A stretch of DNA of 64,000 nucleotides, from the NCBI RefSeq assembly GCF_000003195.3, contig NC_012878.2, forward strand, positions 19,320,641-19,384,640, written 5' to 3'. Below the pieces are notes generated by a model. That model did no database searches and was not told where the DNA came from. It saw nothing but the letters and a program-made list of their open reading frames with translations. Position numbers and translations under genes: made by a program. How positions within the stretch are numbered: the first letter of the stretch is position 1; each line of letters begins with the position of its first letter. Shown piece by piece: positions 23,641 to 34,802 of this stretch. The DNA comes from Sorghum bicolor (Eukaryota > Streptophyta > Magnoliopsida > Poales > Poaceae).

Positions 23641-25754
23641 CGCCTCTAGTCTTGATTCCACCTCAGCAAGGGAAGCCCTTTAGATTGTATTTGTCTACCG
23701 ATGGGATGGTCATCGGTTCGGCTTGGATTCAGGAATTTGAAGGGAAGGAACGTGTGATTTACTATTTAAGCAGGAGGTAGATCGATGCTGAGACTAGGTA
23801 TTCGGCTATTGAGAAGCTGTGTTTATGCTTGTACTTCTCCTATGTCAAGTTGAGACATTATTTGTTATCGGCCGAATGCACTGTCATATGCAAAGATGAT
23901 GTGGTCCGATACATGCTGTCTATGCCGATCATGAGTGGCAGGATCGGTAAGTGGATTTTGGCACTATCAGAATTTGACTTGCGTTATGAATCGGCTAAGG
24001 CGATTAATGGACAGATTATGGCCGATTTTGTAACTCAACACTGCTGTACAGTGGAGGTTTTGGAAATTGTACCTTGGACGCTCTTCTTTGATGGATCCAC
24101 GTGTGACCGGGGGGCAGGAATCGGCATAGTATTAATTTCCCCTCAGGGAAGGAAATATGAGTTTTCCTTGCCGATTGTTGCCACGTCCACAAATAATCAA
24201 GCTGAGTATCAAGCTTTGATAAAGGGTTTGGAATTGCTGAGGGAAATTCATGCTGATGCTGTTGAAGTCTTCAGGGATTCTATGCTGGTTATAAATCAAT
24301 TGGCTGGAAGCTATGAATGCCAAAGTGAAGTTCTCATAACTTATTATGAAAGGAGTATGCAACTGTTAAAGGAATTCAAGGATTTCCGATTAGAGCATGT
24401 TCCTCGATTGCATAATGAAGAGGCCAATCGGTTGGCCTAGCATGCCTCGGGATATCAACCCATGATAAATGCAATATCAGCAACCGGTGCCGATGATTGG
24501 AGGAAAGAAATCATTGATTATTTAAAGGATCCATCTAAGAAAGTTGAGAGGCGCGTTCGGTTTCAAGCTACCAAGTATGTGCTCCTTGAAGGTGAATTAT
24601 ATTACCAAACTATCGATGGGATTCTTCTCAGATGCTTAGGTGATGATGAGGCTAAGGGTTTGATGGGAGAGATCCACGAGGGAGTATGTGGAGCACATCA
24701 GTCGGCTTTTAAGATGAAGTGGATGATTAGAAGAAATGGGTATTATTGGCCGACTATACTTGAGGATTGCTTTAAGTATTTCAAAGGGTGTCAAGGCTAT
24801 CAGAAATTTGGTAATATCCGAAGTGCACCTGCATCAGCTATGAATCCTATCATCAAGCCTTGGCCGTTCCGGGAATGGGCTATTGATTTGATCGGCCAGA
24901 TTTATCCGCCATCCAGCAAAGGACATAAATTCATTCTAGTTGCCACCGATTATTTGACCAAATGGGTTGAAGCTATTCCTTTAAAGAAAGTTACATCGGC
25001 CAATATGATTGATTTTGTGAAAGAGCACATTATCTACCGAATTGGAATTCCTCAAACAATTACTATCGATCAGGGTACTATGTTCACATCTGGGGAGTTC
25101 GATGAATTTGCAATCGGTATGGGAATTAAAGTATTAAACTCTTCTCCTTACTATGCTCAAGCTAATGAGTAGGCCAAGGCATCTAACAAAGGAATTATCA
25201 AGCTCATTAAACGAAAGATTGAACAAAATCCTAGGAGGTGGCACACATTGTTAAACGAAGCCTTATGGTCATACCGAATGGCTTGTCATGGATCGACCAA
25301 GGTTTCACCTTATCAGTTGGTGTATGGGCATGATGCAGTGTTACCTTGGGAAATTAAGACTCGGTCTAGGCGACTATCTTTTCAGGTTCAGTTGACTGCC
25401 AATGACTATGCTACTTTGATGACGGACGAGTTGGATGATCTAGCAGGGTATTAGCTAAGGGCTTTGATGAGTATAGAAGAAAATAAGAAGAGAGTTGCTA
25501 GATGGTATGATAAGAAGGTAAAGGCTAAAGAATTTGCCGATGGAGACTTAGTATGGAAATTAATCTTACCGATCGGGACTAAAAGTTCAAAATTTGGGAA
25601 GTGGTCTCCCAATTGGGAGGGTCCCTATCGGATAAGTCGATCGGCTCCTGGTAATGCCTATATTCTAGAAACTCTCGAAGGAGTTGAATTTCCCAGAGCA
25701 TTAAATGGCAAATATCTAAAGAAGTACTACCCTAGCATATGGGTCGATGCATGA
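23641..25754 (+). pseudogene. Tat pol remnant: RNase H, second (archaeal-type) RNase H, integrase (element C)
   Basis: One reading frame from about 23650 to 25754 without frameshifts but with four stops, all TAG (23778, 24438, 25170, 25452). Order: degenerate first RNase H (LYLSTDGMVIGSAW), second RNase H with FFDGS and AEYQA (24060-24440; FRDSM where GDS is usual), then integrase. In integrase the HHCC finger reads CQGYQ instead of CxxC, the two Asp sites remain (AIDLIGQ, TIDQGTMF), and the catalytic Glu is Lys (AKASNK where AEASNK is expected). The C-terminal domain ends at 25754. Protease and RT are missing, so a deletion joined gag to RNase H. Inactive. Confidence 0.85.
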
Positions 25755-25869
25755 AGGTTTAAGTGCCGATAACATTCCTATCGGCTGGATCAAAATGTAT
25801 CTGGAGTTGAACTTAGTGTTTTGAAAGGCGCCGATAACAGTCCTATCGGCTAGACTAAGGTACTAGGAG

Positions 25870-28800
25870 TGCTCAAAAGGGGAGAGGAGGATGTATCGCC
25901 GATGAAGGAGCTCATGTGTTCAGTAGCGCCTGGATTGCCGATATGGCGCGCAAACGGATCTGGTTGGCTTCCTCTATCTCCTTCACATCGTCATCGGCAG
26001 AGCCCTCCACCGGCTTTAGCTTCTTTTTCATCTGCAGCACCTTACGGCCATGAATATTTTGCTCTTGCTCAAGGAGCTTGATTGTCTCTGGTAGTTGGCT
26101 TTCTTCTTGTCGGGCTTTGGACAAAGCATCCTCTACTTGCCTGAGTTCTGCCAACAGGGCTTCTCTTCTCGTCGATAAATCAGAAATCTTCTGCTTAAAC
26201 ATTTCCTGAAGACTGTAAGATGCCGATGTTCTTGTGCTTCTCATCGGCAAGGAGCTTCACTTTCATCATCTCTTCAGACAGCTGGGCATGAGCAGCTCTG
26301 TCGGCAAGACATTGGGTAGCCCTCTGATACTGCAGCTGACGGCTCTCTAGGTGTGCAGCTTGGAAGAGGATTTCTTCGGCATCGGCAGGAATTTGGCCTC
26401 TGAGGGTTTTGAACAGAACCTTGGCTGGGTCGGAGTCATCAACCAGCCGGGCCGTGTCTTGGTGAAGGAGGGCTGATAACTCTTCTAACTTTGCCCTGAC
26501 TTCTGCCGGTGTAATTCCGACTGCCCGGGAAGAACTTGCCTCCTCACCTTCGTCTTCAGAGATGTCGATGGCGAAGGAGAACAGACTATCGGGAGAATCC
26601 TGTTCCTGAAAAGGGGATAAAGTGAGCTATTTCATGGTCAAGTATTGATAAAAACCGATGGGGTTGGATGGCTTACTTGTTTCAAGGCAATCTCTCGCCT
26701 TTGACTAGAAGATGATGGTGGAACTATAGGCTGATCGGCTGGAGTTGCCGATGGGACTATGTCGGCTGAAAAAATAACAAAAATAATTATATGACAGAAA
26801 AGATAAGTTCATCGGCAATAATTTCATAAAAGTATGTTACCTTGAGGGGGAGCAGTGCTTGTCTGGATGGAAGAAACTACCGACGCTATAATGGAACCTG
26901 CCAGATCGGTAGTTTGTTCATGCACGTCAGTCGATATGTCTTCTGGCTGAGGTACATCTGGGTGAGGCTCTTCTGGTTGGGGTTCTTCCACTTGTGGTGC
27001 TTCTTGTAGCTAAGAAGGGGATGGTGCCTGCTGTGTCTATGTTTCTGGAGAAGAGGGAGAAGAGTCTACCGTGATTGGAGATACTGGGAGAGGAGGAGGT
27101 GTTGCTACTCTTTGGCGCTTTGCTTGTGCCCTGGTACTCTTGGCACCCTTTCTCTTCGGTTGACTAGACTGGGGGGCATCGGTACTTTTGCCTCTGATCC
27201 TTGCCGATGCACTGGTGTTCTGACACTGAAAGGGAAATTTGTGAGTGCAACAGATGTGAGAGTGAGATCAGTATGAAAGAGTTTGAAAATGTACCTTGAA
27301 TGCCTGTGCCAAAGCAGAGGCAGCTACCGATGGAGATATCTGAGTTCTCCTGGTGGTGACTTTCTTGAGGCGTACGCCTCGATGCATGATGGCGGCCAGA
27401 GTGGGAGCGTTGTTGCCGATTGAGGAGATCAGACCTGATGGGAACAGATCAATCGGCTTGCCACTCCTGCTGATCGATGGAGGAGTGTCATCAACCTGCA
27501 ACGTAACATAGAAAGTGAGTTACCGATGAAAATGAGAATAAAAGGATTAGAACATCGGTTTGGAGGTACTTACAGTATCATCGGGGACCTTGTATTGGGG
27601 ATCAATCATACCACGGTATGTGAGGGCCGATCTGTAGAACAAGTGCTCCTTCCATTCATCCCACCACTGCTTGTACGCCTGAGTAATGAAGAGGGCTGGA
27701 ACCCACTTTGAGAGGTCTGCATCTGTATCGGCATTCGGTGACAGCTGGGCTACTCGGATCCACTCGAGAAGGTTAGTGATGGCTTCCCGGGGTTTTATCA
27801 CATCGGCATAACAGAGTGCAATCGGCAGCTGGCCGAAAGCTAGTTGACGGGCAAGTGCCGATGGGTTGTAAAACTCATAGGTTTGGTTGGAGATTTTCCC
27901 ACTGCCAAAGAAGTTTACTGGTATATCTCTTGGAGTAATCAGTGCCATCATCACATCATGGTCCTTGTTGAGGGCATCATTGAAGGGATGGAAGACCAAG
28001 GGAAACATAGTGTGTGGATCTTCATAAGGCATCCACGCTCGCTGCTCCCGGATCAGGCCTTCATACAAGGTCTGGAAGAATCGGCTGACCTGGTCTGCGT
28101 TGACACCTGTGCCAGGCAGAACTATGACAGCCTCGCCAAAGTTCAGAGGTGGGCGAGTTGCCGATTCTTCTTCATCCAGTTCATAGTCCTCGGCAATATC
28201 CCTAGGGAAGCGCTGTGCGAAGAGGTCAAACTCGAGACGCTTGTGCATATGGAGGCTGAGCCACATGTTGATAAACCACCAGGGACCCCCAAGTTGCCGA
28301 TGGGCTGGCCGAGCAGGAGTTTCCTCGTTACTTGATGAAGGAGGTGGTAAGCTGTGCCAAGCAGGTATCGGCCGAGGGGAAATCGGCCACCATTGGCTAA
28401 TCTTTCTGCTGCTGCTAGGTAGATGGAAGTCGGTCCTGCCGATCGGCCACAAAATACAAATTTGTCCAACCACATGTTTAGGAAGCTGGTCTATTCCTTT
28501 ATGTTAACAGGGCCTGCTCGTTTGTATTTTTGGATGTATCCTGACCAACCGCCGATGGAGCGAGTTTCTACCTTAGCACTGGGTTTGGTATCAAAAAAGT
28601 GGGTGCTATCGGTAGAAGATACTTCTAGGCCAGTGAGCATAACCACATCGGCAAGTGTAGGGGAAGCAGGGTCGTGGCCAAAGACAAAGGCATTGATTGT
28701 GTCTGACCAGAAATATGATGCAGCTATCAACAGTGACTCGTTCCTATGCATATCGGTAATGGACAACCTGATGCATTGGTCTAGTTTTCTCTTGCCCCAC

Positions 28801-29260
28801 TGGACTTCATTTGAGTGGCTAACTCTCAGAAACCAATCCTTCCATCCCACGATAGGACTGGGCCAGGAACGAAAGGTATCCTTCCACAGATCTAGAGAAA
28901 AGTTCTCGCCTCTAAAGGGGATTCTGTTTGTTTCTGTGTTGATTAAATCGGTGGGATCTGGGTTCCCTAACGGACCAAGATATTGAAGATGTGGTTGATC
29001 GGTGGGGATGACAATTTTATTAGACAAATCCTAATGGTTTTGAAGGTAAAATAAGAACAAAGAAAGAAAAAGAAAAATATTCAGTAAAGTAAATTGCGGA
29101 TGAACAAGGATACGGTAAAAGCACAGGAGGTGTAATGAAGAACTAACCTCAGGAACTATGAAGTTGATGGCCATCTCCTCACAAAAAGAATGATCGAAGG
29201 CTTCGAGGTTGGTGAAGAAGGGGCTTTGTTGGAGTTCTTGCAGATCTCGAACAGCGCCGC
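25870..29260 (-). pseudogene. Antisense gene of element C: plant mobile domain (PMD, aminotransferase-like) protein with coiled-coil tail
   Basis: Reads right to left. Exon 1 ends at 29148 (EEMAINFIVPE); exon 2 is about 29030-27574; exon 3 is 27495-27295; at least two further exons lie between 27225 and 25912. Junctions have GT..AG on the minus strand. Exon 2 carries the PMD signature (WKDTFRSWPSPIVGWKDWF, LLIAASYFWSDTINAF, FGHDPASPTLADVVMLTGL, later GGPWWFINMWLSLHMHKR and RFPRDIAEDYELDEEESATR). Later exons are basic/Pro-rich, then Glu/Lys/Gln-rich coiled coil. Breaks: TAG at 28493-28491, a frameshift near 28290, TAGs at 27039 and 27012. PMD is also found in the host MAIL1/MAIN silencing factors; its role in retrotransposons is not established. 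It is not a host gene because it lies inside the LTR boundaries. Confidence 0.82.
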
Positions 29261-29323
29261 CGCCAGGAAGGTGGAGTTGGAACTGTGGAATGATGCGATG
29301 GAGAAGGAGTACCCGAGAATGAA

Positions 29324-29332
29324 CTATTTATA
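29324..29332 (-). promoter_or_regulatory. TATA box of the antisense PMD gene
   Basis: TATAAATAG on the minus strand, about 180 bases upstream of the end of exon 1, gives the antisense gene a candidate promoter independent of the LTR. Confidence 0.6.
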
Positions 29333-29483
29333 GGAAAAAATGGGCAAGGGTAAATCTGACTTATCACGTCGCCGTATCCGTGAAATCTGAGGATACTCAG
29401 GAAGATATGGTAACTGTTCGCACGGTAATCAAGGGATTGCGCAGGTGATTTGATAGGAAGCGGTGGTAATTCGGAGATATTTT

Positions 29484-29700
29484 ACTATGCGAGATTTCCT
29501 AGTCGGTCCATCGGCAGCGCCTTGCAAGGGTAATATTGTTGATGGGTGGATAAAGTGGAGATATCCGTTGGGGAGGATAAGACACATCACTGTACAGGGC
29601 ATCCTGGTCAGTCCATCGGCAGCTCTCTGTAACGGTGACATTGCCGATGGGCGATTGAAGTGGAGATGTCGGTTCAGGAGGTTGAGGATTTCGAGGAATC
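29484..29700. repeat. Diverged tandem duplication in the element C 3' untranslated region
   Basis: Two units of roughly 110 bases each contain CCATCGGCAGC, a GATGGG..GAT phrase and AAGTGGAGAT in the same order (near 29508 and 29616). They lie between the antisense promoter and the polypurine tract. Confidence 0.6.
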
Positions 29701-29822
29701 TGCGGACGGATTAGATCAGGGTTGTTCAAATTGAGGTTGTCGGTTACCAAATTGGGAGAATTAATTGCGGAAAGGTATCATTATTGCAGAGAATTTTGGA
29801 GCATTAATGATTTCATACTCCG

Positions 29823-29837
29823 AAATTGGGGGGCATG
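29823..29837 (+). promoter_or_regulatory. Polypurine tract of element C
   Basis: AAATTGGGGGGCATG immediately precedes the 3' LTR start. Confidence 0.8.
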
Positions 29838-30528
29838 TGTAGACACCGTTTTTGGACACGAATCCAGGATCGGTAGAGTGTGGATCGGCAAGACAGAGTA
29901 ATGGTTACTGGTCTACAGAAGGGTTGCCGACGAGAAGACAGGTGAATATGGCTAAGTCTATGGATGGTGATGTGTTTATGCCGCTGGCCAGTATTAATCG
30001 TTGCCGATAGGGAGTCTGCCGATGACGTGGAAGGAAGACTTGGAGGTCACCAATTGATCCGTGGTGGTATCTCAGCCTGTCGAGGTAGGATAGGTTTATG
30101 TTTTCCTTAGTTATTTAAATCGTTTTGTACACGGATTCTGTTTAAATATGGAATTCGAATTCTAGTCGTGTCTGGTTGTAGCTCTTTGAGCAGGGTATAA
30201 ATATAGACGCTAGGGCCTTGTAATGAATCTATCAATCAATCAAACACAAGTTTCTACTCATATTCCAGCATCTACTTTTTCGATGACTTCGTCATATTTT
30301 CCTTTTTTTCATTATGAGTTCTTAGGAGTTCGTCGACTTAAGCTCGGCGTATTCTCAAGTTCCGTGTGAATACCTCTTGGCTGTGGCATCCGGGTGCATC
30401 GCTGTTGTCGGGACCAAAGTATTCGAGTTATCACCTTTGCCGATAGTAAGGTCAAATCGGCTCGCACGCCTTAACGTTTAAATCGGGTATTAGCCCTTTG
30501 TGTTTGCAGATCAACTTTTGCATCAACA
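29838..30528 (+). repeat. 3' LTR of element C
   Basis: 691 bases; partner of 21633-22322; followed by the target duplication CCAAC at 30529-30533. Confidence 0.92.
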
Positions 30529-30800
30529 CCAACTAAGAAAGTGTCTGAAGTTACCTGAGCAAAGGATTGAACGGAGAGGGATCAAGATAAATGTAGATCT
30601 AGAATACAAGGAGCAACCAGTGGGGATAGTAGATACCAAGGAGCGAGTAACCTAGAACAAAGTGGTAAAAATCTACAAAGTTGTGTGGACTCATCATGAT
30701 GATAGAGATGCCACATGGGACATCGAGGATTACCTAAAATTAGTTTACCCAAAGTTTCATTAGAAATGGTTAGTAACTCAAAATCTCGGGATGAGATTTC
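30529..30800 (+). pseudogene. Tekay chromodomain fragment (element B')
   Basis: Continues the integrase C-terminus interrupted at 21632. It reads as a group II chromodomain (DTKERVT, VVKIYKVVWTHHDDRDATWD, EDYLK) with in-frame stops, one before NKVV and one in the tail. Chromodomains target integration to heterochromatin. The end of the frame runs into AATCTCGGGATGAGATTTC and the polypurine tract at about 30803-30817. Confidence 0.8.
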
Positions 30801-30817
30801 CTCAAGGGGGGAAGGGT

Positions 30818-33800
30818 TGTAACACCCTAGGTGTTAAGCATGCACCTAGTCTCACAACTCATTCATAAGCACTCTAATCAAGCATGGGCATGAGCGTGGC
30901 ATCATATGAGCATGATAGCATTTAAGTGTGATTTTATGTGCTTAATTAAAACAGATTTAATTGTGCTAAATTAATATGGTGGCCTCAAAAGTACTTGAGA
31001 TGACCAAAGTAGGTTGAATTATGTTTTATAAGAATTAAGAATAATTTTGTGTAATTTTTGGAGCTCTAGAATTTGAGAAATGGATTTTATCCAAAATTCT
31101 CCAAAATGGATTTATTTAAAACCTAGAACTAGGTTTAAACTGTGATTCAAATTCTATTGGGAATTTTGGTGTGCACTTTAAAACAAAGTTGTAGACTATT
31201 TTATGGGAAACTTAGCAAGGGTCCCAAAATTGGTGTTTAAGCTTTTTGGAAAAAGAAAATTTTAAAAAAAAAGTGAAAGGGGGGCTATTCACTGGCGGGC
31301 CGGCGCCAACCAACCGGCCCAGCCAGCAAAGCCAGCCCGAACTTCCTCACGCCCGCGCCTTCCCCCTCCTCCCACTCGCGCAAGAGTCGGGCGCGCACGC
31401 CCGACCGCGTTAGGGCCGCGACGCTGCGTGGACGGCATGCGCGACCTGGCCGGCGCCACGACCTCACCTCCGCCTGGGATGCCCCAGCGCACTCGCCATT
31501 CTCTCCTCTCACTGTCTCTCTTGCTTCCTTGCCTTCGCTCTACTCGCGCCCGCATCACCGTCGCCATTGGAGCTTCCGAGCTCATTCCCGGCCGTTCTTC
31601 CCTGACGAGCGCGCCATTCTTCGATTCCTTCTTCCCCGAGCTCCGCTTCTGCACCATCGTCGCCAAACGCACCTCCTAGCACCTTGAAACGCTCGGTAAG
31701 GCCTTGTTCACCCTCGTCTTCTTCTTCGACGTGAACACCACCGCTGCGCGCGTGGCCAGCACGCCACCGTGCTTCTCTCCGCCTCCTTCCTAGCGCTTCG
31801 TGTTTGCCTCTACACCGCGACGCTCCGGAACACTTCCAATCGCGCTCTACTGGACCGGAGGGGCGGGTTCCACGGTGAGCAGCGCCACCGCTCCGCCATG
31901 ACCGGCGGCGAGCTTGCTCCGGTCCATCTCCGGATGCGCATAGGGGCTCAACGAGTTCGCCTCAAGCCATAGAACACGTAGGAGCACTTGGTTCGCTGAA
32001 AGGGGTTGCCGACGGTGAGCTCCGGCTCGCCGGAGTTCCCTCCTGTTGCGGCGGCTGACGGGTGGGACCCATGGCCCACCTTTCTGCTGCTCGCGCTGAG
32101 GGCGGCTGCACTGCACTGGGTGTACCTAGCCAAGCTCAGCAGGGTTTTTGAATTTGATTTTCAGGAAATATTTTCCAGAAAATGGTTTAAAACTTGTTAA
32201 ATTCATAACTTGGGTTCTGTACCTCCAAAAATAGTGAAACAAATTTTGACATGTTCCATAAATCCAGATCTACAGCTCGGTGCTCTTGCATGCCATGTTT
32301 AAGTATCTTTTATATATAAATATATTTCATCTATGTTATTGCTGTTATTTAGAAAATGCACAGTAAATAGAATACAACTCCGAAAAATATGATTCTTGTT
32401 TTACTAGCTTTGCATGGATTTGTAGTTGCTGGGAAAAATGTGTAGCACAATATTTGCTGTGTAAATTAAGTTATGTTGATTTAAATACTTGCATGGCAGT
32501 GGTTTATGATTTTTAATAAATAATTGGATCATGCAATTAATCTTGAAATTTTTGTGAGCATTTATTATGTTAATAAGTATTTTATAAAAATATTAAATCT
32601 CTTGATTGAAACTTTGTCACTAGTAGGGTATTTTCCATAATTATGTTAATAAACTTGTGATTTTTGTGTGGGCCATGCTACCTGCCCAAATGCTATGAAA
32701 AATTTGTGATAGACTTTATAAACAACTAGTGTCCTAGTGTAATATTTGTAGAATTTATTGAAGCACCTAAGTATATGCCACTGTTGTAGGCTTGATAATA
32801 AATATATAAGAAACCCTTGTTATGCATGAAATGAATGAAATGAGTTTGGTGTATCTTTGAAGCACCATAGTAGCTTGCTGGTTTAAGTTATAGCTTGTAG
32901 AAGAGAATGCAATAGATGTTTTGTTTGGTTACATGTTCTTGGATGATGTTGACTACCTAGTAGTAATAACTTCTTGTTCCATCTGTCATGACTCTTCTCT
33001 ACTGGAGAGAAGATCTGCACATACTCATTTAGCACCATGTCATGATCATTCTGTTTTATCTTGCATAGCATTGCACCTCGGGCATCTTGCACTTCCACTT
33101 ATATGCATATATGCATCATACAGGCTCGCAGGAGAACGAGGTAGAACCCGAGGAGCAGGAGGAGACACCAGAGCAGGAACTTCTGGGAGGACCAGAACTG
33201 GAAAGAGAGCTGCAGGAGTGCATGAACCACAGGCCTAGCACCTTCGAGAGATGCAAGCCCCGGAGCATTTTAAGTCTCCCTATTCTCACTAACTTACTTT
33301 GTTATATCATGATTGTGCTACTATGTTGCATTAAGTGATAGGAGTTGCTTGATACTATTGATACATAATTACTCATTGAATTCACCACCTATTTATCTAC
33401 CTTGTCCTAAGTAGGTAGGCTCGAAGTCTATGCTTAGCTTGCTTAGAGCGGTAGAAGTCGGGTGATTTCCTATCACCTATGAGATATAGGCGGATACCTG
33501 AATGTCTAGCTGTTGATGATATGGTGAGTAGTAACCAAGTGTGGGAAGGAAAGTGAGACCGGGCAAGGTCTTATGGTGGTGTTGACTGTAGTGCCCCTGC
33601 CTGTGTCGATTAAGGACCGATCTTTGATGGCCCTCTTGTCATGTTGAATGCATGCCCCACACTTAGCTAGCAGGATAAGTCGTTCCGATCGCGAAACCTA
33701 AACACTATCCGGGCTGGGAATTGGCCCAATGTATGTGTTGTATTGGTGCTGGTTGAGGAGAACGACGAGGGCGCGGTGCGCAACCTTGGTATGCCTTGGA

Positions 33801-34735
33801 TACCTCGGTCGCCGGAACAGTCCTCGGGTATGGGCGGTGCCTGTTGAACACGCGAATTGGTCCTAGATAGTGTAATATGGTGACCTGTAGCTCACTTGAT
33901 CAGTTAGTGTGGTTTGTGTGGAGAATAAAAATCACCAGCTGGTCAGAAATCGATTCGAATCGCCATCACTCCTTTATAGTGAGCACTTGACATGAGCCCT
34001 GTCCTCGTAGTAAGGACTATGAAACACTTGGGTTATGGTACATAAGGATTTGTCAATGCTATGATATGGTATTATCTTATTGAAACAACTGTTTGAATTA
34101 GTACAGGTGCTAACCTAGATGGTAGGGAACAATACTTAACTTGAGCTAAATAAAAGCAAAGGGGTTTTAGGATATATTCCTAGATGGCTAATGCTTTTAT
34201 GCAAGAAGGCTCCAACTATCCCACCAAATAGCCTTCATGATCCTTGAAGAGTCTTAAATTTTAGATTTATGATGGGTAAGTCTAGCTGAGTACATTCTCG
34301 TACTCAAGGTTCTATTCCCATGTTGTTTTGCAGATGGGCAGATGTATTATGGGTATTGCATTCACTGCTTGTACCCAAAGGCAATGGTCACTATACCTTC
34401 TCTTTTGTTGTTGTGGGAATGACCAGACTACAGCACTATATCAGACTAAAGTGTGTCTGTGATTTCAAAACTGAGATGCTTCCGCTACTCTTGAACTTAG
34501 TTTGTAATAACTATATTTGAACTCCGATGTAATTTCTGAATCTTGTGAACTAGATGTAATTGTGGATGGTGACCGCTGAACTTATTACGATCTTGGCTGT
34601 ATGTGCGAAATGTGGTTTGAAATCCCTCAAAATTTCACAGACTATGGGGATTATATGGGCTTAAGCTTGATGGTTTGACTATGCAAGTGGTCGCTATTGT
34701 GATTAATCTCTTATAATTTGGATGGTTCTGTTACA
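30818..34735 (+). repeat. Tekay LTR (3' LTR of element B')
   Basis: 3918 bases, TGTAACACCCTAGG...CTGTTACA. The preceding bases are a polypurine tract and chromodomain coding sequence, so it is a 3' LTR. It has a GC-rich island (31280-32120) with a CTCGGTAAG donor-like site at about 31690 conserved in the other copy, a Glu-rich open frame near 33120-33280 conserved in the other copy, and the conserved core block (33601-33990). It differs from the LTR at 50780 by roughly 10-15% in sampled stretches, so the two are not a recent pair. Confidence 0.85.
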
Positions 34736-34802
34736 TGTATTGCATCCATTGCTTGTACCCAGCAACGGGTGATGACTAGACCAAGGATAATGGTCACCTC
34801 TT
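34736..34802 (+). other. Scar of LTR interior at the B'/B junction
   Basis: TATTGCATCCATTGCTTGTACCC and following bases match the interior of the Tekay LTR at about 54364-54410 with about 85% identity, directly after the end of the B' LTR. This suggests B' inserted inside the 5' LTR of B and a later deletion removed the remainder through the start of gag. Confidence 0.6.

Larger units (their letters stand above)
21633..30528 (+). mobile_element. Element C: Tat-lineage retrotransposon with antisense plant-mobile-domain gene
   Basis: LTRs 21633-22322 and 29838-30528 (TGTWGACACC...CATCAACA) differ at about 29 of 690 sites plus one indel (~4%). CCAAC directly precedes and follows the element, a perfect target duplication. 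The interior has a primer site, a gag fragment, the dual RNase H arrangement typical of Tat, integrase, a long antisense gene, and a polypurine tract. Protease and RT are deleted. The hexamer GCCGAT/ATCGGC occurs about 65 times across the element. Confidence 0.92.
20624..34735 (+). mobile_element. Element B': 3' part of a Tekay/Del chromovirus (split by element C)
   Basis: The pieces 20624-21632 and 30529-30817 join across element C (target duplication CCAAC) into an integrase plus chromodomain region, then a polypurine tract and a 3918-base LTR ending at 34735. The 5' half lies to the left of element A, outside the window. A C-terminal chromodomain after integrase defines chromoviruses; LTRs near 4 kb point to the Tekay (Del) clade. 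Confidence 0.8.

Noticed and set aside
27547..29027. PMD-encoding frames as a host MAIL1-like gene
   Set aside because: The gene lies between two matching LTRs with a perfect 5-base target duplication outside them, and is disrupted by a stop and frameshift; it belongs to element C.
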